This document shows, in pieces, positions 43,404 to 54,605 of a stretch of 64,000 nt of DNA (positions within the stretch are counted from its first letter, which is position 1; every line of letters begins with the position of its first letter). A model generated the notes under the pieces. The model worked only from the letters and a program-made list of their open reading frames with translations. It did not search any database and had not been told where the DNA came from. This DNA comes from Solihabitans fulvus (GTDB taxonomy: Bacteria > Actinomycetota > Actinomycetes > Mycobacteriales > Pseudonocardiaceae): positions 121,303-185,302 of the forward strand of contig NZ_VUOB01000003.1 of assembly GCF_008386585.1 (NCBI RefSeq), given 5' to 3'. The translations under genes and the position numbers were made by a program.

Positions 43404-44165
43404 GTGAACGGATTGCGAGTGCGTCGGGGTGGCTCGGGCGGGCCGACACTGTTGCTGCTGCACGGACTCGGCGCGACGGGCGGCGTGTGGCGCGGGCTGA
43501 CCGGGTTGTTGGACGACCGCTGGCCCGGCGGCTGGCTCGCGCCGGACCTGCCGGGGCACGGCGGCTCGGACCCGTTGCCCCGCTACACCTACGGCCACCT
43601 CGCCGCCGCGGTCGCCAGCGCGGTCGAGGACACCGAGGACGTCGTGGTGCTCGGCCACTCGCTTGGCGGGGTCGTCGGCCTCGCGCTCGCCAGCGGCTGG
43701 TTCGGGCCGTCGGTGCGCGCGGTGTGCGGGCTGGGCATCAAGGTGTCCTGGACGCAGGAGGAGCTGGCGAAGTCCTCGGCCATCGCGGCGAAGCCGGCAC
43801 GCACGTTCCCGAGCCGCGCCGAGGCCGCCGCGCGGTGTCTCGCCGTCGCCGGGCTGACCGGGTTGGTCGCCGAGGACGCCCCCGAGGTCGATGAGGGGCT
43901 GGTGACGCGGGCCGACGGGTGGGGGCTGGCGCTGGACCAGGCCGCGTACGGGGTCGGCGCGCCGCCCATGCCCGGCCTGCTCGCCGCGGCGCGGGCCACC
44001 GGCGCGACGCTCGTGCTCGCGGCGGGCGAACGCGACCCGATGTGCGCCGAACAGGACCTGGCAGCGCTGGTCGACGCGCCGGTCGTGCTGGCGGGCCTCG
44101 GGCACAACGCGCACGTCGAGTCGCCGGAGGACGTGCTGGACCTCGTGCTGCGGGTGCTCGGGTAG
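43404..44165 (+). CDS. Alpha/beta hydrolase
   Basis: A 253-residue cytosolic alpha/beta hydrolase: oxyanion HG in LLLLHGLGATGGVW, DLPGHGGSDP, nucleophile in VVLGHSLGGVVGLALA, acid in LAAGERDPM, base in GLGHNAHVESPEDV. All catalytic positions present, so it is active; substrate unknown (esterase, lactonase or similar). GTG 43404 preferred with GGGAAG upstream; GTG 43347 is possible. It diverges from ndk and converges with pullulanase, 26 bp apart. Confidence 0.88.
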   Translation: MNGLRVRRGGSGGPTLLLLHGLGATGGVWRGLTGLLDDRWPGGWLAPDLPGHGGSDPLPRYTYGHLAAAVASAVEDTEDVVVLGHSLGGVVGLALASGWFGPSVRAVCGLGIKVSWTQEELAKSSAIAAKPARTFPSRAEAAARCLAVAGLTGLVAEDAPEVDEGLVTRADGWGLALDQAAYGVGAPPMPGLLAAARATGATLVLAAGERDPMCAEQDLAALVDAPVVLAGLGHNAHVESPEDVLDLVLRVLG

Positions 44166-44191
44166 CGGACTGTTCCGGTCTTGTAATACTT

Positions 44192-46939
<2,748 letters not shown>

Positions 46940-47065
46940 CTCGACCTCCGTGTCGCGGGGTCCCCGGGGGTCTCGGCGCGTCGAGCACCGAGCTGACCGC
47001 AGAAAACCACGGCGGTACCGGGCCAACAAGGCCCACCACGGTGCAATTGTTTGCGGGCGCGCGGC

Positions 47066-48277
47066 CTACCCCGTCAGCGCGTGCGCGAGGCGATAACCCG
47101 CGCCGGCCAACCGATCCGGCGAGTTGAAGCTGTAGCTGAGCCGGATCGCCGCCGTCTCGGACACTCCGAACCGCGACCCCCCGGCGACCTGGACCCCGGC
47201 CAGCGTGGCCGCCTCAACGACCGCCGCCTCGGCGGTGCCGCCGGTGGCGCGCAGCCACAGGAAGAACCCGCCGTCCGGCCGGTGGAACTCGAAGCCGCCG
47301 TCGGGCCCGGCCGCCAGCGCGTCGGCGAGCGCGTCGCGCCGGTCGCGCAGCTGCCCGCGCAGCCACGAGACGTGCCGGTCGAACCTGCCGTCGGCCAGCA
47401 GCACCGACACCATCAGCGAGCTGACGTGGTTCAGGCCGCCGCCGCTGGTGAGCAGGCCGTTGTGCGCGATGCCGCCGACCAGCGCGGGATCGCCGAGCAG
47501 CCAGCCGAGCCGCAGCCCGGGCGCGAGCGTCTTGGAGAACGAGCACAGCCGGACGACGTCGCGGTAGTCGGCGAGCGCGGCCAGCGACGGCGGGGCCTCG
47601 ACGCCGTCGGTGAGGGGCAGCTCGCCGTACGCGTCGTCCTCCACGATCGGCAGGCCGTGCCGCGCGGCCACGGCGAGCACCTCGCGCCGCCGGTCCAGCG
47701 GCATCAGCGTGCCGGTCGGGTTCTGGAAGGTGGGGATCAGGTATGCGAACGCGACCCTGCGGCCGGCCGCCCGCTCGGCCAGCAGGGCCTCCTCGAGGGC
47801 CTGCGGGTCGACGCCGTGCCGGTCCATCGGCACCGGGCGCGGCAGGAGCCCCCGGTCGGTCAGGATGCGCCGGCCGAAGTCGTAGCTCGCGGACTCGGTC
47901 AGCACCACGTCGCCCGGCGAGCCCAGCGTGCCGGCCAGCAGGTGCAGCCCGACCGAGGTGCCCGAGGTGATCAGCACGTGCTCGGGGCCGCACGGGTGCG
48001 CGTCGGTGGCGGCCCGGCGCGCCAGCTGCTCGCGCAGCGGCAGCACGCCCTGGTTCTCGCCGTAGGTCAGCGCCGCCGAGCCGTACTCGGCCAACGCGTC
48101 CGCGTAGGCCTCGCGCAGCAGGTCGACGGGCAGCAGCCCGGGATCGAGGTAGCCGGGGGCGAGGTCGATGACGCCGCCCGGCGACACCACCTGCACGACT
48201 CCCGGCACCCACTGCCGTCGGTGCGACAGCGGGCCGGACACCTGCTGACTGTTCGCCAGTTCCCTGAGCCGGGTCAC
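47066..48277 (-). CDS. PLP-dependent aminotransferase (MocR/ARO8-like, no HTH)
   Basis: A 403-residue fold-type-I aminotransferase: ALTYGENQGVLPLREQLA, VLITSGTSVGLHLLAG, IPTFQNPTGTLMPLDRR, EDDAYGEL, PLP lysine in LCSFSKTLAPGLRLGWLLG, and HRPDGGFFLWL. This is the aminotransferase domain of MocR regulators or 2-aminoadipate/valine-type transaminases, but the N-terminal GntR winged helix is missing. GTG 48277 follows GGAGGATCCC, so it is not a truncated MocR by the translation signals. It diverges from the KimA-type transporter gene. Substrate unknown. Confidence 0.88.
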   Translation of the reverse strand: MTRLRELANSQQVSGPLSHRRQWVPGVVQVVSPGGVIDLAPGYLDPGLLPVDLLREAYADALAEYGSAALTYGENQGVLPLREQLARRAATDAHPCGPEHVLITSGTSVGLHLLAGTLGSPGDVVLTESASYDFGRRILTDRGLLPRPVPMDRHGVDPQALEEALLAERAAGRRVAFAYLIPTFQNPTGTLMPLDRRREVLAVAARHGLPIVEDDAYGELPLTDGVEAPPSLAALADYRDVVRLCSFSKTLAPGLRLGWLLGDPALVGGIAHNGLLTSGGGLNHVSSLMVSVLLADGRFDRHVSWLRGQLRDRRDALADALAAGPDGGFEFHRPDGGFFLWLRATGGTAEAAVVEAATLAGVQVAGGSRFGVSETAAIRLSYSFNSPDRLAGAGYRLAHALTG

Positions 48278-48592
48278 GGGATCCTCCGCAGCGTCGTCGG
48301 CACTGCGGCCAGTCTGCCCGACGGAAACCGCGCGGTACGGCGAACGGAACCAATTGGTCCCGACCGGACCGCCGACTCGGCAGAAGTCGCGCGAAACGCG
48401 CCGGACGGCGATCATCTTGACGAGATTTTGACGCTCCTACCCGATACCGGAACGCCCCGGCTATGGACAATCAGGAGGCGGCTTGTACCGGACATCGCCG
48501 TCGGGTGCTTCGCGGCGCGGAGCGGCTGTCAGCACGACCCGCGCGCTCGGTTCACTCGATCGGGTTGGCGGCGGAAAAACGGGGAGTTCGCG
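48278..48592. other. Divergent intergenic region with a palindrome
   Basis: Between the aminotransferase and kimA starts. It holds the perfect dyad ACCAATTGGT (48349-48358) about 72 bp before the aminotransferase start, and TTGACG hexamers near 48417 and 48428 that could be -35 elements for kimA. I looked for a ydaO-type c-di-AMP riboswitch core and did not find one. Confidence 0.4.
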
Positions 48593-50530
48593 GTGTTCGA
48601 CGTGCTGAAACGGCTGCTGGTCGGCCGGCCGCTGCGCAGTGAGCGGCTTGGCGACACGCTGCTGCCCAAGTGGCTGGCACTGCCGGTGTTCTGTAGCGAC
48701 CCGATCTCCTCGGTCGCCTACGCGACGGAGCAGATCCTGCTCACCCTCGCGCTCGGCGGCGCGGGCTACCTGTCGCTGTCCACGCCGGTGGCCGGGGCCG
48801 TCGGGCTGGTGCTGATCGTGGTCGTCGCCTCCTACCGGCAGACCTGCTACGCCTACCCGAGCGGCGGCGGGGCGTTCGTGGTCAGCAAGGAGAACCTCGG
48901 CGAGACGGCGGCGCTCACGGCCGCCGCCGCGCTGCTGGTCGACTACGTGATGACGGTGGCCGTCTCCGTGGTGTCGGGGGTGGTGGCCATCACCTCGGCG
49001 TTCCGCTCGCTCGCCCCGCACGCGGTCGGCATCTCGGTCGGGTTCGTGGTGCTGATCGCGCTGGTGAACCTGCGCGGTGTCAAGGAGTCCGGCAAGTCGT
49101 TCGCGCTGCCGACCTACGCGTTCATCGCGCTGACGTTCGCCATGTTCGCGGTGGCGATCATCAGGGGCGCGTCCGGCGACCTGCCCCAGGCGGAGACGGC
49201 CAACCTGCCCATCGAACAGACCACCCACGTCGGCGGGGTGTTCACGCTGATGCTCGCCGCCCGCGCGTTCGCGTCGGGCTGCACGGCGCTGACCGGTGTC
49301 GAGGCGATCAGCAACGGCGTGCCGGCGTTCCGCAAGCCCAAGCCGCACAACGCGGCCGTCACGCTGGCCATGATGGGCGTGCTCGCCGTGCTGATGTTCG
49401 CCGGCATCACCGTGCTGGCCGTGCACCTCAACGCGCACGCGCTGCCGGACGGCAACCCGTCGGTGATCTCGCAGGTCGCCGGCAGCGTGTTCGGGCACGG
49501 CACGGTCGTGTTCTACCTCTTCCAGGCGGCCACCGCCGGCATCCTGGTGCTCGCCGCGAACACCGCGTTCAACGGCTTCCCCGGGCTGGCCTCGATCCTG
49601 GCCAAGGACCGGTACCTGCCGAGGCAGTTCTACAACCGCGGCGACCGGCTGGTGTTCAGCAACGGCATCCTGATCCTGGCGCTGTTCGCGATCCTGTTGA
49701 TCATCGGCTTCGACGCGAACATCGACAAGCTGATCCAGCTCTACATCATCGGCGTGTTCACCAGCTTCACGCTGAGCCAGCTCGGCATGGTGGTGCACTG
49801 GAAGCGCGAGCTGGCCACCGTCACCGATCCCGCGCGGCGGCGGAAGATCCGGGGCTCGCAGGCCATCAACACCTTCGGCGCGGGGCTGACGGCCGCCGTG
49901 CTCGTCGTCGTGTTCGCCACCAAGATCGTGCACGGCGCGTGGCTCGCGGTCGCCGCGATGGTGCTGCTGTTCTTCCTGATGCGGTCGATCAGCCGGTACT
50001 ACAAGAAGGTCGAGGCGGAGGTCGACGCGGTCGACTGGGATCCGACGCTGCCGCCGAAGGTGCACGCCCTGGTGCTGATCTCGCGGCTGCACAAGCCCGC
50101 GCTGCGGGCGCTGGCGTTCGCCAAGGCGACCAGGCCGGACCAGATGGAGGCGGTGACCGTCGCCGCCGACGAGGCCGAGACCAGGGCGCTGCGCAAGCAG
50201 TGGGAGGAACGCGGCCTCCAGACGCCGCTGCTGGTGATCAGCTCGCCCTACCGGGACGTGGTCCGGCCGATCGTCGAGCACGTCACCCGGCTGCGCACGA
50301 AGGATCCGCGCGGCGTGGTCAGCGTCTTCGTGCCCGAGTACGTGGTGCGGCACTGGTGGCAGAACCTGCTGCACAACCAGAGCGCGTTCCGGCTGAAGTA
50401 CCGGCTGCTGTTCACCAAGGGCGTCGTCGTGATCAACGTGCCGTACCACATCGGCGGTGCGGGCGAGGGCTGGTGGAGCACCGACCCGAACGCCAAGCCC
50501 AAGGCGCAGGCCACCGAGGTCAAGGCGTAA
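48593..50530 (+). CDS. kimA: KimA-type potassium uptake transporter (APC superfamily)
   Basis: A 645-residue protein close to Bacillus subtilis KimA (YdaO) along its whole length: FDVLKRLLVGRPLRS start, SDPISSVAYATEQIL, SYRQTCYAYPSGGGAFVVSKENLGE, CTALTGVEAISNGVPAF, NAAVTLAMMGVLAVLMFAGI, GDRLVFSNGI, FTSFTLSQLGM. Twelve membrane helices are followed by a cytosolic domain of about 190 residues (HALVLISRLHKPALRAL to ILHNQSAFRLKYRLLF), which in KimA binds c-di-AMP. It imports K+ with protons. GTG 48593 follows GGGGAG. Substrate is inferred from homology; the protein is commonly annotated just as an amino acid permease. Confidence 0.87.
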   Translation: MFDVLKRLLVGRPLRSERLGDTLLPKWLALPVFCSDPISSVAYATEQILLTLALGGAGYLSLSTPVAGAVGLVLIVVVASYRQTCYAYPSGGGAFVVSKENLGETAALTAAAALLVDYVMTVAVSVVSGVVAITSAFRSLAPHAVGISVGFVVLIALVNLRGVKESGKSFALPTYAFIALTFAMFAVAIIRGASGDLPQAETANLPIEQTTHVGGVFTLMLAARAFASGCTALTGVEAISNGVPAFRKPKPHNAAVTLAMMGVLAVLMFAGITVLAVHLNAHALPDGNPSVISQVAGSVFGHGTVVFYLFQAATAGILVLAANTAFNGFPGLASILAKDRYLPRQFYNRGDRLVFSNGILILALFAILLIIGFDANIDKLIQLYIIGVFTSFTLSQLGMVVHWKRELATVTDPARRRKIRGSQAINTFGAGLTAAVLVVVFATKIVHGAWLAVAAMVLLFFLMRSISRYYKKVEAEVDAVDWDPTLPPKVHALVLISRLHKPALRALAFAKATRPDQMEAVTVAADEAETRALRKQWEERGLQTPLLVISSPYRDVVRPIVEHVTRLRTKDPRGVVSVFVPEYVVRHWWQNLLHNQSAFRLKYRLLFTKGVVVINVPYHIGGAGEGWWSTDPNAKPKAQATEVKA

Positions 50531-50546
50531 CCCCGAGGGTCAGCGA

Positions 50547-50605
50547 GATGTCATGAAGGGTCCCCTCAGGACGCTCAGTGCCCTGAAGGGACCCTTCACG
50601 ACATC
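50547..50605. repeat. 59-bp near-perfect palindrome
   Basis: GATGTC-a-TGAAGGGTCCC pairs with GGGACCCTTCA-c-GACATC around CTCAGGACGCTCAGTGCCCT. It sits between the convergent kimA and methyltransferase genes and can terminate both. Related to 38001-38050. Confidence 0.8.
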
Positions 50606-50610
50606 GAGCG

Positions 50611-51327
50611 TCAGCGGGTGCGGGCGATGGTGATGATCTCGGTGCTGGCTGGCGTGATCGGGCTGCGGTCCCAGTCGCCGAACTGCTGCTCGACAGCGAA
50701 GCCCGCCTCGTCGAGGAAGCCGCCCAGCGTGTCGGGGTCGAGGAACCGCAGCGCGCCGAGTTCCGCCAGCGGTTCGTCCCACCACTGCCCGGCCAGCGTC
50801 TCGGTGAGCCGAACGACGCCGCCGGACACCTCGTGCACCTCGTAGGAGACCTGCACGACGTCGCCGTCGGGGTTGCGCTGCTCGAAGGACGCCCCGTGCC
50901 AGCCTTCCCACTCGCGCGCCTGCGGGTGGCGGGTCTCGAACGCGAAGCGGCCGCCGTCGGCGAGCGCGGCGCGGATCGCCGCGAGCGAGGAGCGCACCTC
51001 GTCGTCGGTGATCAGCACCTGGAACGCGTGGCCGGACATCACCGCCAGGTCGAACTCGCGGTCCCAGGACGCGGACGCGGCGTTGCCGAGCACCCACTCG
51101 ATGTCGGTGCGGACGCGCGCCTGGTCGAGCATGGCGGGATCGGGGTCGAGCCCGCACAGCCTGCCGGTGTGCCCCGCGTCGCGGGCCAGGCGCAGCAGGG
51201 TGCCGGTGCCGCAACCGACGTCGAGCACCCGGTCGGGGGAGGTCATCAGACCGAGGTAGAAGTTGATGTCGGTGCGCCCAGGGTTGAGCACGTCGTACCA
51301 GGCTGCGGAGGTGGTCCAGTCGGTCAC
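50611..51327 (-). CDS. Class I SAM-dependent methyltransferase
   Basis: A 238-residue Rossmann-fold methyltransferase: motif I VLDVGCGTGTLL, acidic motif II GLDPDPAMLDQA, post I WVLGNAASASWDREFDLAV, then SSLAAIRAALADGGRFAFETRHP. Small molecule substrate unknown. GTG 51327 gives VTDWTTSAAWYDV, a usual start for this group; TTG 51363 would add 12 residues. It lies just downstream of modC on the same strand, so it may share its transcript, without obvious link to molybdate. Confidence 0.88.
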   Translation of the reverse strand: MTDWTTSAAWYDVLNPGRTDINFYLGLMTSPDRVLDVGCGTGTLLRLARDAGHTGRLCGLDPDPAMLDQARVRTDIEWVLGNAASASWDREFDLAVMSGHAFQVLITDDEVRSSLAAIRAALADGGRFAFETRHPQAREWEGWHGASFEQRNPDGDVVQVSYEVHEVSGGVVRLTETLAGQWWDEPLAELGALRFLDPDTLGGFLDEAGFAVEQQFGDWDRSPITPASTEIITIARTR

Positions 51328-51370
51328 CGGGACAGCCTGGAGGTCGACAGCCGTTGGCGGCAAACGGTTT

Positions 51371-52426
51371 TCAACTCGGGTAGGTCCTGGTCTCGGTGGC
51401 CTTGACCGCCGCCCACAGCTGGCGGCCCGGCACCAGCCCGAGCTCGGCGACGGCGGCCGTGGTCACGTCGGCGAGCACCGGAGGGACGCCGTCGAGGCGA
51501 ACCCGCACGGTGTCCGCGTGCTGCTCGATGCCGGCGACGGTGACGGGCCAGGTGTTGCGGGGGCTGCCGTCGGGCTCGCGCGGGTGCAGGCCGACCGCCG
51601 ACGGCGGGAACGCGATGTGCACCGGGCCGTCCGCCGGGTGCGCGGTGGTGAGCTGCCCGCCGTGCTCCAGCAGCACGGTCGTGCCGGCGGCGCTCCCCCG
51701 GTAGAGGTTGAGGCCGACCAGGCTGGCCACGTAGTCCGTCCTGGGGTGCCGCGCGACGTGCGTCGGGGTGCCCTCCTGCACGGTCCTGCCGTCCTCGACG
51801 ACCACGAGCCGGTCCGCGAGCACCATCGCGTCCAACGGGTCGTGGGTGACCAGCAGCGCGCTGCCGGCGTAGTCGGCGAGGTGGTGCCGCAGGTCCGAAC
51901 GGACCTGCATGCGGGTGCTCGCGTCCAGCGCGGCCAGCGGCTCGTCCAGCAGCAGCAGCCGGGGCCGGGTGGCGAGCGCGCGGGCCAGGGCGACGCGTTG
52001 GGCCTGACCGCCGGACAGGCTTCTCGGGCGGGTGTCGGCGTGCTCGGCGAGGTCGACGCGGCGCAGCCACTCCAGCGCCTCCGCGCGCGCCTGCACACGC
52101 CCCGCGCCGCGCGCCCGCAGCCCGAACGCGACGTTGTCCAGCGCCGACATATGCCTGAACAGCAGGTAGTCCTGGAACACCACGCCGACCGACCGGCGCT
52201 CCGGCGGCACGAACACGCGGTCGGCCGGGTCGTCTAGCACGCGGCCGTCCAGCACGATGCGGCCGTCGGTCAGCGGCAGCAGCCCGGCCATGGCGCGCAA
52301 CGCGGTGGTCTTGCCTGCGCCGTTGGGGCCGAGGAGCGCGACGACCTCGCCGTCCGCGAGGTCGAGGGACAGATTCAGGTCGAACCCGTTGTCCCTGCGC
52401 ACCGCGATCCTGGCGCGCGCCGTCAT
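51371..52426 (-). CDS. modC: Molybdate ABC transporter ATP-binding protein
   Basis: A 351-residue ATPase with Walker A GPNGAGKTT, Q-loop FQDYLLF, signature LSGGQAQRVALARAL, Walker B LLLLDEPLAALD, and H-loop THDPLDA, then a C-terminal TOBE-type domain (NTWPVTVAGIEQHADTVRVRLDG, GLVPGRQLWAAVKATE) that binds oxyanion in ModC. ATG 52426 overlaps the modB stop (ATGA). With modA and modB it completes a molybdate/tungstate importer. Confidence 0.93.
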   Translation of the reverse strand: MTARARIAVRRDNGFDLNLSLDLADGEVVALLGPNGAGKTTALRAMAGLLPLTDGRIVLDGRVLDDPADRVFVPPERRSVGVVFQDYLLFRHMSALDNVAFGLRARGAGRVQARAEALEWLRRVDLAEHADTRPRSLSGGQAQRVALARALATRPRLLLLDEPLAALDASTRMQVRSDLRHHLADYAGSALLVTHDPLDAMVLADRLVVVEDGRTVQEGTPTHVARHPRTDYVASLVGLNLYRGSAAGTTVLLEHGGQLTTAHPADGPVHIAFPPSAVGLHPREPDGSPRNTWPVTVAGIEQHADTVRVRLDGVPPVLADVTTAAVAELGLVPGRQLWAAVKATETRTYPS

Positions 52427-53238
52427 GTCGGACCGCCGATCCACCGCTCACGCAGGCTCGCCAGCACCAACACCGACACCACCAACAGCACGAGACTGAG
52501 CGCGATCGCCGCCTCCGGCGCGGACTCCAGCGCGATGTAGACGGCCAGCGGCATGGTGCGGGTCTGGCCGGGAAAGTTGCCGGCGAAGGTGATGGTCGCG
52601 CCGAACTCGCCGAGCGCCCGCGCCCAGCACAGCACCGCGCCCGCCGCGATGCCCGGCGCGACGGAGGGCAGCGTGACCCGCCGGAAGGTGTGCCAGCGGG
52701 ACGCCCCGAGCGTGGCCGCCGCCTCCTCGTAGCGGCGGTCCGCGCCGCGCAGCGCGCCCTCGACGGAGATCACCAGGAACGGCATGGCCACGAACGCCTC
52801 GGCAAGCACCACCCCGGCGGTGCTGAACGGCAGCGAGACGCCGAACCAGGAGTCGAGGTACTGGCCGAGGATCCCGCGCCGGCCGAGCACCAGCAGCAGC
52901 GCCACCCCGCCAACCACCGGCGGCAGCACCAGCGGCACCGTCACCAGCGCCCGCAGCACGCCGCGGCCGGGCAGGTCGGACCTGGCCAGCAGCCAGGCGA
53001 GCGGCACGCCGAGCAGCAGGCACACCAGGGTGGCCAGGCTCGCGCACACCAGCGACAGCCGCAGCGCGTCGCCGACCTCGGGCTGCGCCAACTGGTCGAG
53101 CAGCGTGGACCACGGCGCCCGCAGCACCAGGCCGAGCAGCGGGATCACCAGGAACACCAGGCCGAGCGCGGCCGGCAGCACGAGGACGACCGGCAGCCGT
53201 CCCCGCGCCCCGCGCCGCGCCCGCGTCCCGGCGGTCAC
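52423..53238 (-). CDS. modB: Molybdate ABC transporter permease
   Basis: A 271-residue permease with six helices and the binding-protein-dependent loop EEAAATLGASRWHTFRRVTLPSVAPGIAAG that docks ModC. SLVCASLATLVCLLLGVPLAW and LGEFGATITFAGNFPGQTRTMPLAVY are ModB hallmarks. GTG 53238 overlaps the modA stop (GTGA). Confidence 0.94.
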   Translation of the reverse strand: MTAGTRARRGARGRLPVVLVLPAALGLVFLVIPLLGLVLRAPWSTLLDQLAQPEVGDALRLSLVCASLATLVCLLLGVPLAWLLARSDLPGRGVLRALVTVPLVLPPVVGGVALLLVLGRRGILGQYLDSWFGVSLPFSTAGVVLAEAFVAMPFLVISVEGALRGADRRYEEAAATLGASRWHTFRRVTLPSVAPGIAAGAVLCWARALGEFGATITFAGNFPGQTRTMPLAVYIALESAPEAAIALSLVLLVVSVLVLASLRERWIGGPT

Positions 53239-54041
53239 GGCGTGTCGAAACCGGCCTTGGTGAACACCGCGCGGCCCTTGTCCGACAGCACGTACGCCAC
53301 GAAGGCCTTGGCCGCAGCGGAGTTCGGCGCCTTGGCGAGCACCGCGAGCGGGTAGTCGTTGACGACCTTGGCCGACTCGGGGAAGTCGATGCCCTCGACC
53401 TTGTCGCCGGCCGCCTGCACGTCCGTGCGGTACACCAGCGCGGCGTCCACCTCGCCGAGCTGCACCTTGGTCAGCGTCGCCTTGACGTCCTGTTCGAGGG
53501 TGACGGGCTTCGGCGTGACGCCGGCCGCCGCGAACACCTGCTTGGCCGCCGCGCCGCAGGGCACCTGCTCGGCGCACAGCGCGGTCTTGTGCTCGGGCTT
53601 TGCGAAGTCGGCCAGCCCGGTGATCTTGCCGGGATTGCCCTTGGGCACGGCGATCTCGAGTCTGTTCCTGACGAACGTGGTCGGCTTGTCGGTCACCGCG
53701 CCGGCATCGCTGACCTGCTTCATGTTGGTCGGGCTCGCCGAGGCGAACACATCGGCGGGCGCGCCGGAGTTGATCTGCTGGGCGAGCGCCGAGCTGGCGC
53801 CGAAGCTGAACTTCACCGTCGCGCCCTTGTTCGCGGCCTCAAAGTCCTTGCCGAGCTTGGTGAACGTCTCGGTGAGCGACGCCGCGGCGAACACCGTCAC
53901 CTGCCCGGTCGCCGAGGCGCTCGCCTCGCTCGAACCCGAGGCGGGCGCGGCCGGGGTGTCCTTGCCGCCGCAGCCGGCGAGAAGCAGCGCGGCGAGCGCG
54001 GCGGAACCGGCGACGGCGGCCAGGCGGGAGGGGCGGATCAT
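53235..54041 (-). CDS. modA: Molybdate-binding lipoprotein
   Basis: A 268-residue periplasmic-type binding protein anchored as a lipoprotein (ALLLAGC, Cys24) followed by a Ser/Ala-rich linker. The ModA fold is clear: VTVFAAASLTETFTKLGKDFE, KFSFGASSALAQQINSGAPADVFASAS, NRLEIAVPKGNP, QVPCGAAAKQVF, GEVDAALVYRTDV. The first two segments carry the Ser residues that bind the oxyanion. Its ATG immediately follows the stop codon (TAG) of the regulator gene, so all four genes are coupled. Confidence 0.95.
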   Translation of the reverse strand: MIRPSRLAAVAGSAALAALLLAGCGGKDTPAAPASGSSEASASATGQVTVFAAASLTETFTKLGKDFEAANKGATVKFSFGASSALAQQINSGAPADVFASASPTNMKQVSDAGAVTDKPTTFVRNRLEIAVPKGNPGKITGLADFAKPEHKTALCAEQVPCGAAAKQVFAAAGVTPKPVTLEQDVKATLTKVQLGEVDAALVYRTDVQAAGDKVEGIDFPESAKVVNDYPLAVLAKAPNSAAAKAFVAYVLSDKGRAVFTKAGFDTP

Positions 54042-54440
54042 CTAGACCTCCGGAAGCTCGACGACGACGTGGGTGGACTTCACCGACGCCACCGCCACGA
54101 CCCCGACCTCCAGAGCGAGCTCGTCGGCGGCCTCCCGGCTCATCAACGACACCACCCGGAACGGCCCGGCCTGGATCTCGACCTGGGCCATCAGCCCGTC
54201 CTTGGTGACGCGGGTGACGATGCCGCGCAACCGGTTGCGCGCCGAGGCCCCGATCGTGTGGCCGGGCTCGGGAGCGTCGGCGAGCGACTGCGCGAACGCG
54301 GCCAGCTCACGTCCGTCCACCGTCAACCGACCACCCGCCGACTTCTGCACGGGAAGTCGGCCCTGGTCGGCCCATCGGCGCACGGTGTCGTCGCTGACCC
54401 CGAGCAATGCGGCAGCCTCGCTGATCCGAAAGTTCGGCAC
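54042..54440 (-). CDS. HTH-TOBE (Mop) molybdate-responsive regulator
   Basis: A 132-residue protein: an N-terminal excisionase/MerR-type helix-turn-helix (RISEAAALLGVSDDTVRRWADQGRLPVQK) and a C-terminal TOBE/Mop domain (SARNRLRGIVTRVTKDGLMAQVEIQAGPFRVVSLMSREAADELAL) that binds molybdate. It heads the regulator-modA-modB-modC operon and most likely represses it when molybdate is plentiful, as ModE does with a different layout. Palindromes upstream (54545-54560 and 54456-54494) are candidate operators. Confidence 0.92.
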   Translation of the reverse strand: MPNFRISEAAALLGVSDDTVRRWADQGRLPVQKSAGGRLTVDGRELAAFAQSLADAPEPGHTIGASARNRLRGIVTRVTKDGLMAQVEIQAGPFRVVSLMSREAADELALEVGVVAVASVKSTHVVVELPEV

Positions 54441-54455
54441 GCGGCGGATTCTACT

Positions 54456-54494
54456 GCCGCAGGTGCGACTCCCCCTGGAGACCGCACCTGCGGC
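54456..54494. promoter_or_regulatory. Long inverted repeat before the mod operon
   Basis: GCCGCAGGTGCG (54456-54467) is inverted at 54483-54494, 16-54 bp upstream of the regulator start. It could be an operator of the mod operon or a leader hairpin. Between 54441 and 54605 there is no gene. Confidence 0.45.
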
Positions 54495-54544
54495 ACGAGG
54501 TGGACCCTACATCCGCATCCGCGTCGAAAAGAAGCCGATTCGCC

Positions 54545-54560
54545 TCGTAGGTACCTACGA
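54545..54560. promoter_or_regulatory. 16-bp perfect palindrome upstream of the mod operon
   Basis: TCGTAGGTACCTACGA has 8-bp perfect arms and lies 105-120 bp upstream of the HTH-TOBE gene. It is a good candidate site for that regulator. Just beyond it, CGATTGG (54574-54580) and CCAATCG (54590-54596) form a hairpin that may terminate DUF4233. Confidence 0.5.
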
Positions 54561-54605
54561 AGTCGAGGTCCGTCGATTGGACGTTTCCACCAATCGGCCG
54601 GCCGG

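Noticed and set aside
48278..48592. ydaO (c-di-AMP) riboswitch before kimA
   Set aside because: The conserved core blocks could not be found by eye.
47051..50530. Long upstream extension of the kimA frame
   Set aside because: The extra 514 codons are antisense to the aminotransferase gene; GTG 48593 matches the KimA N-terminus.
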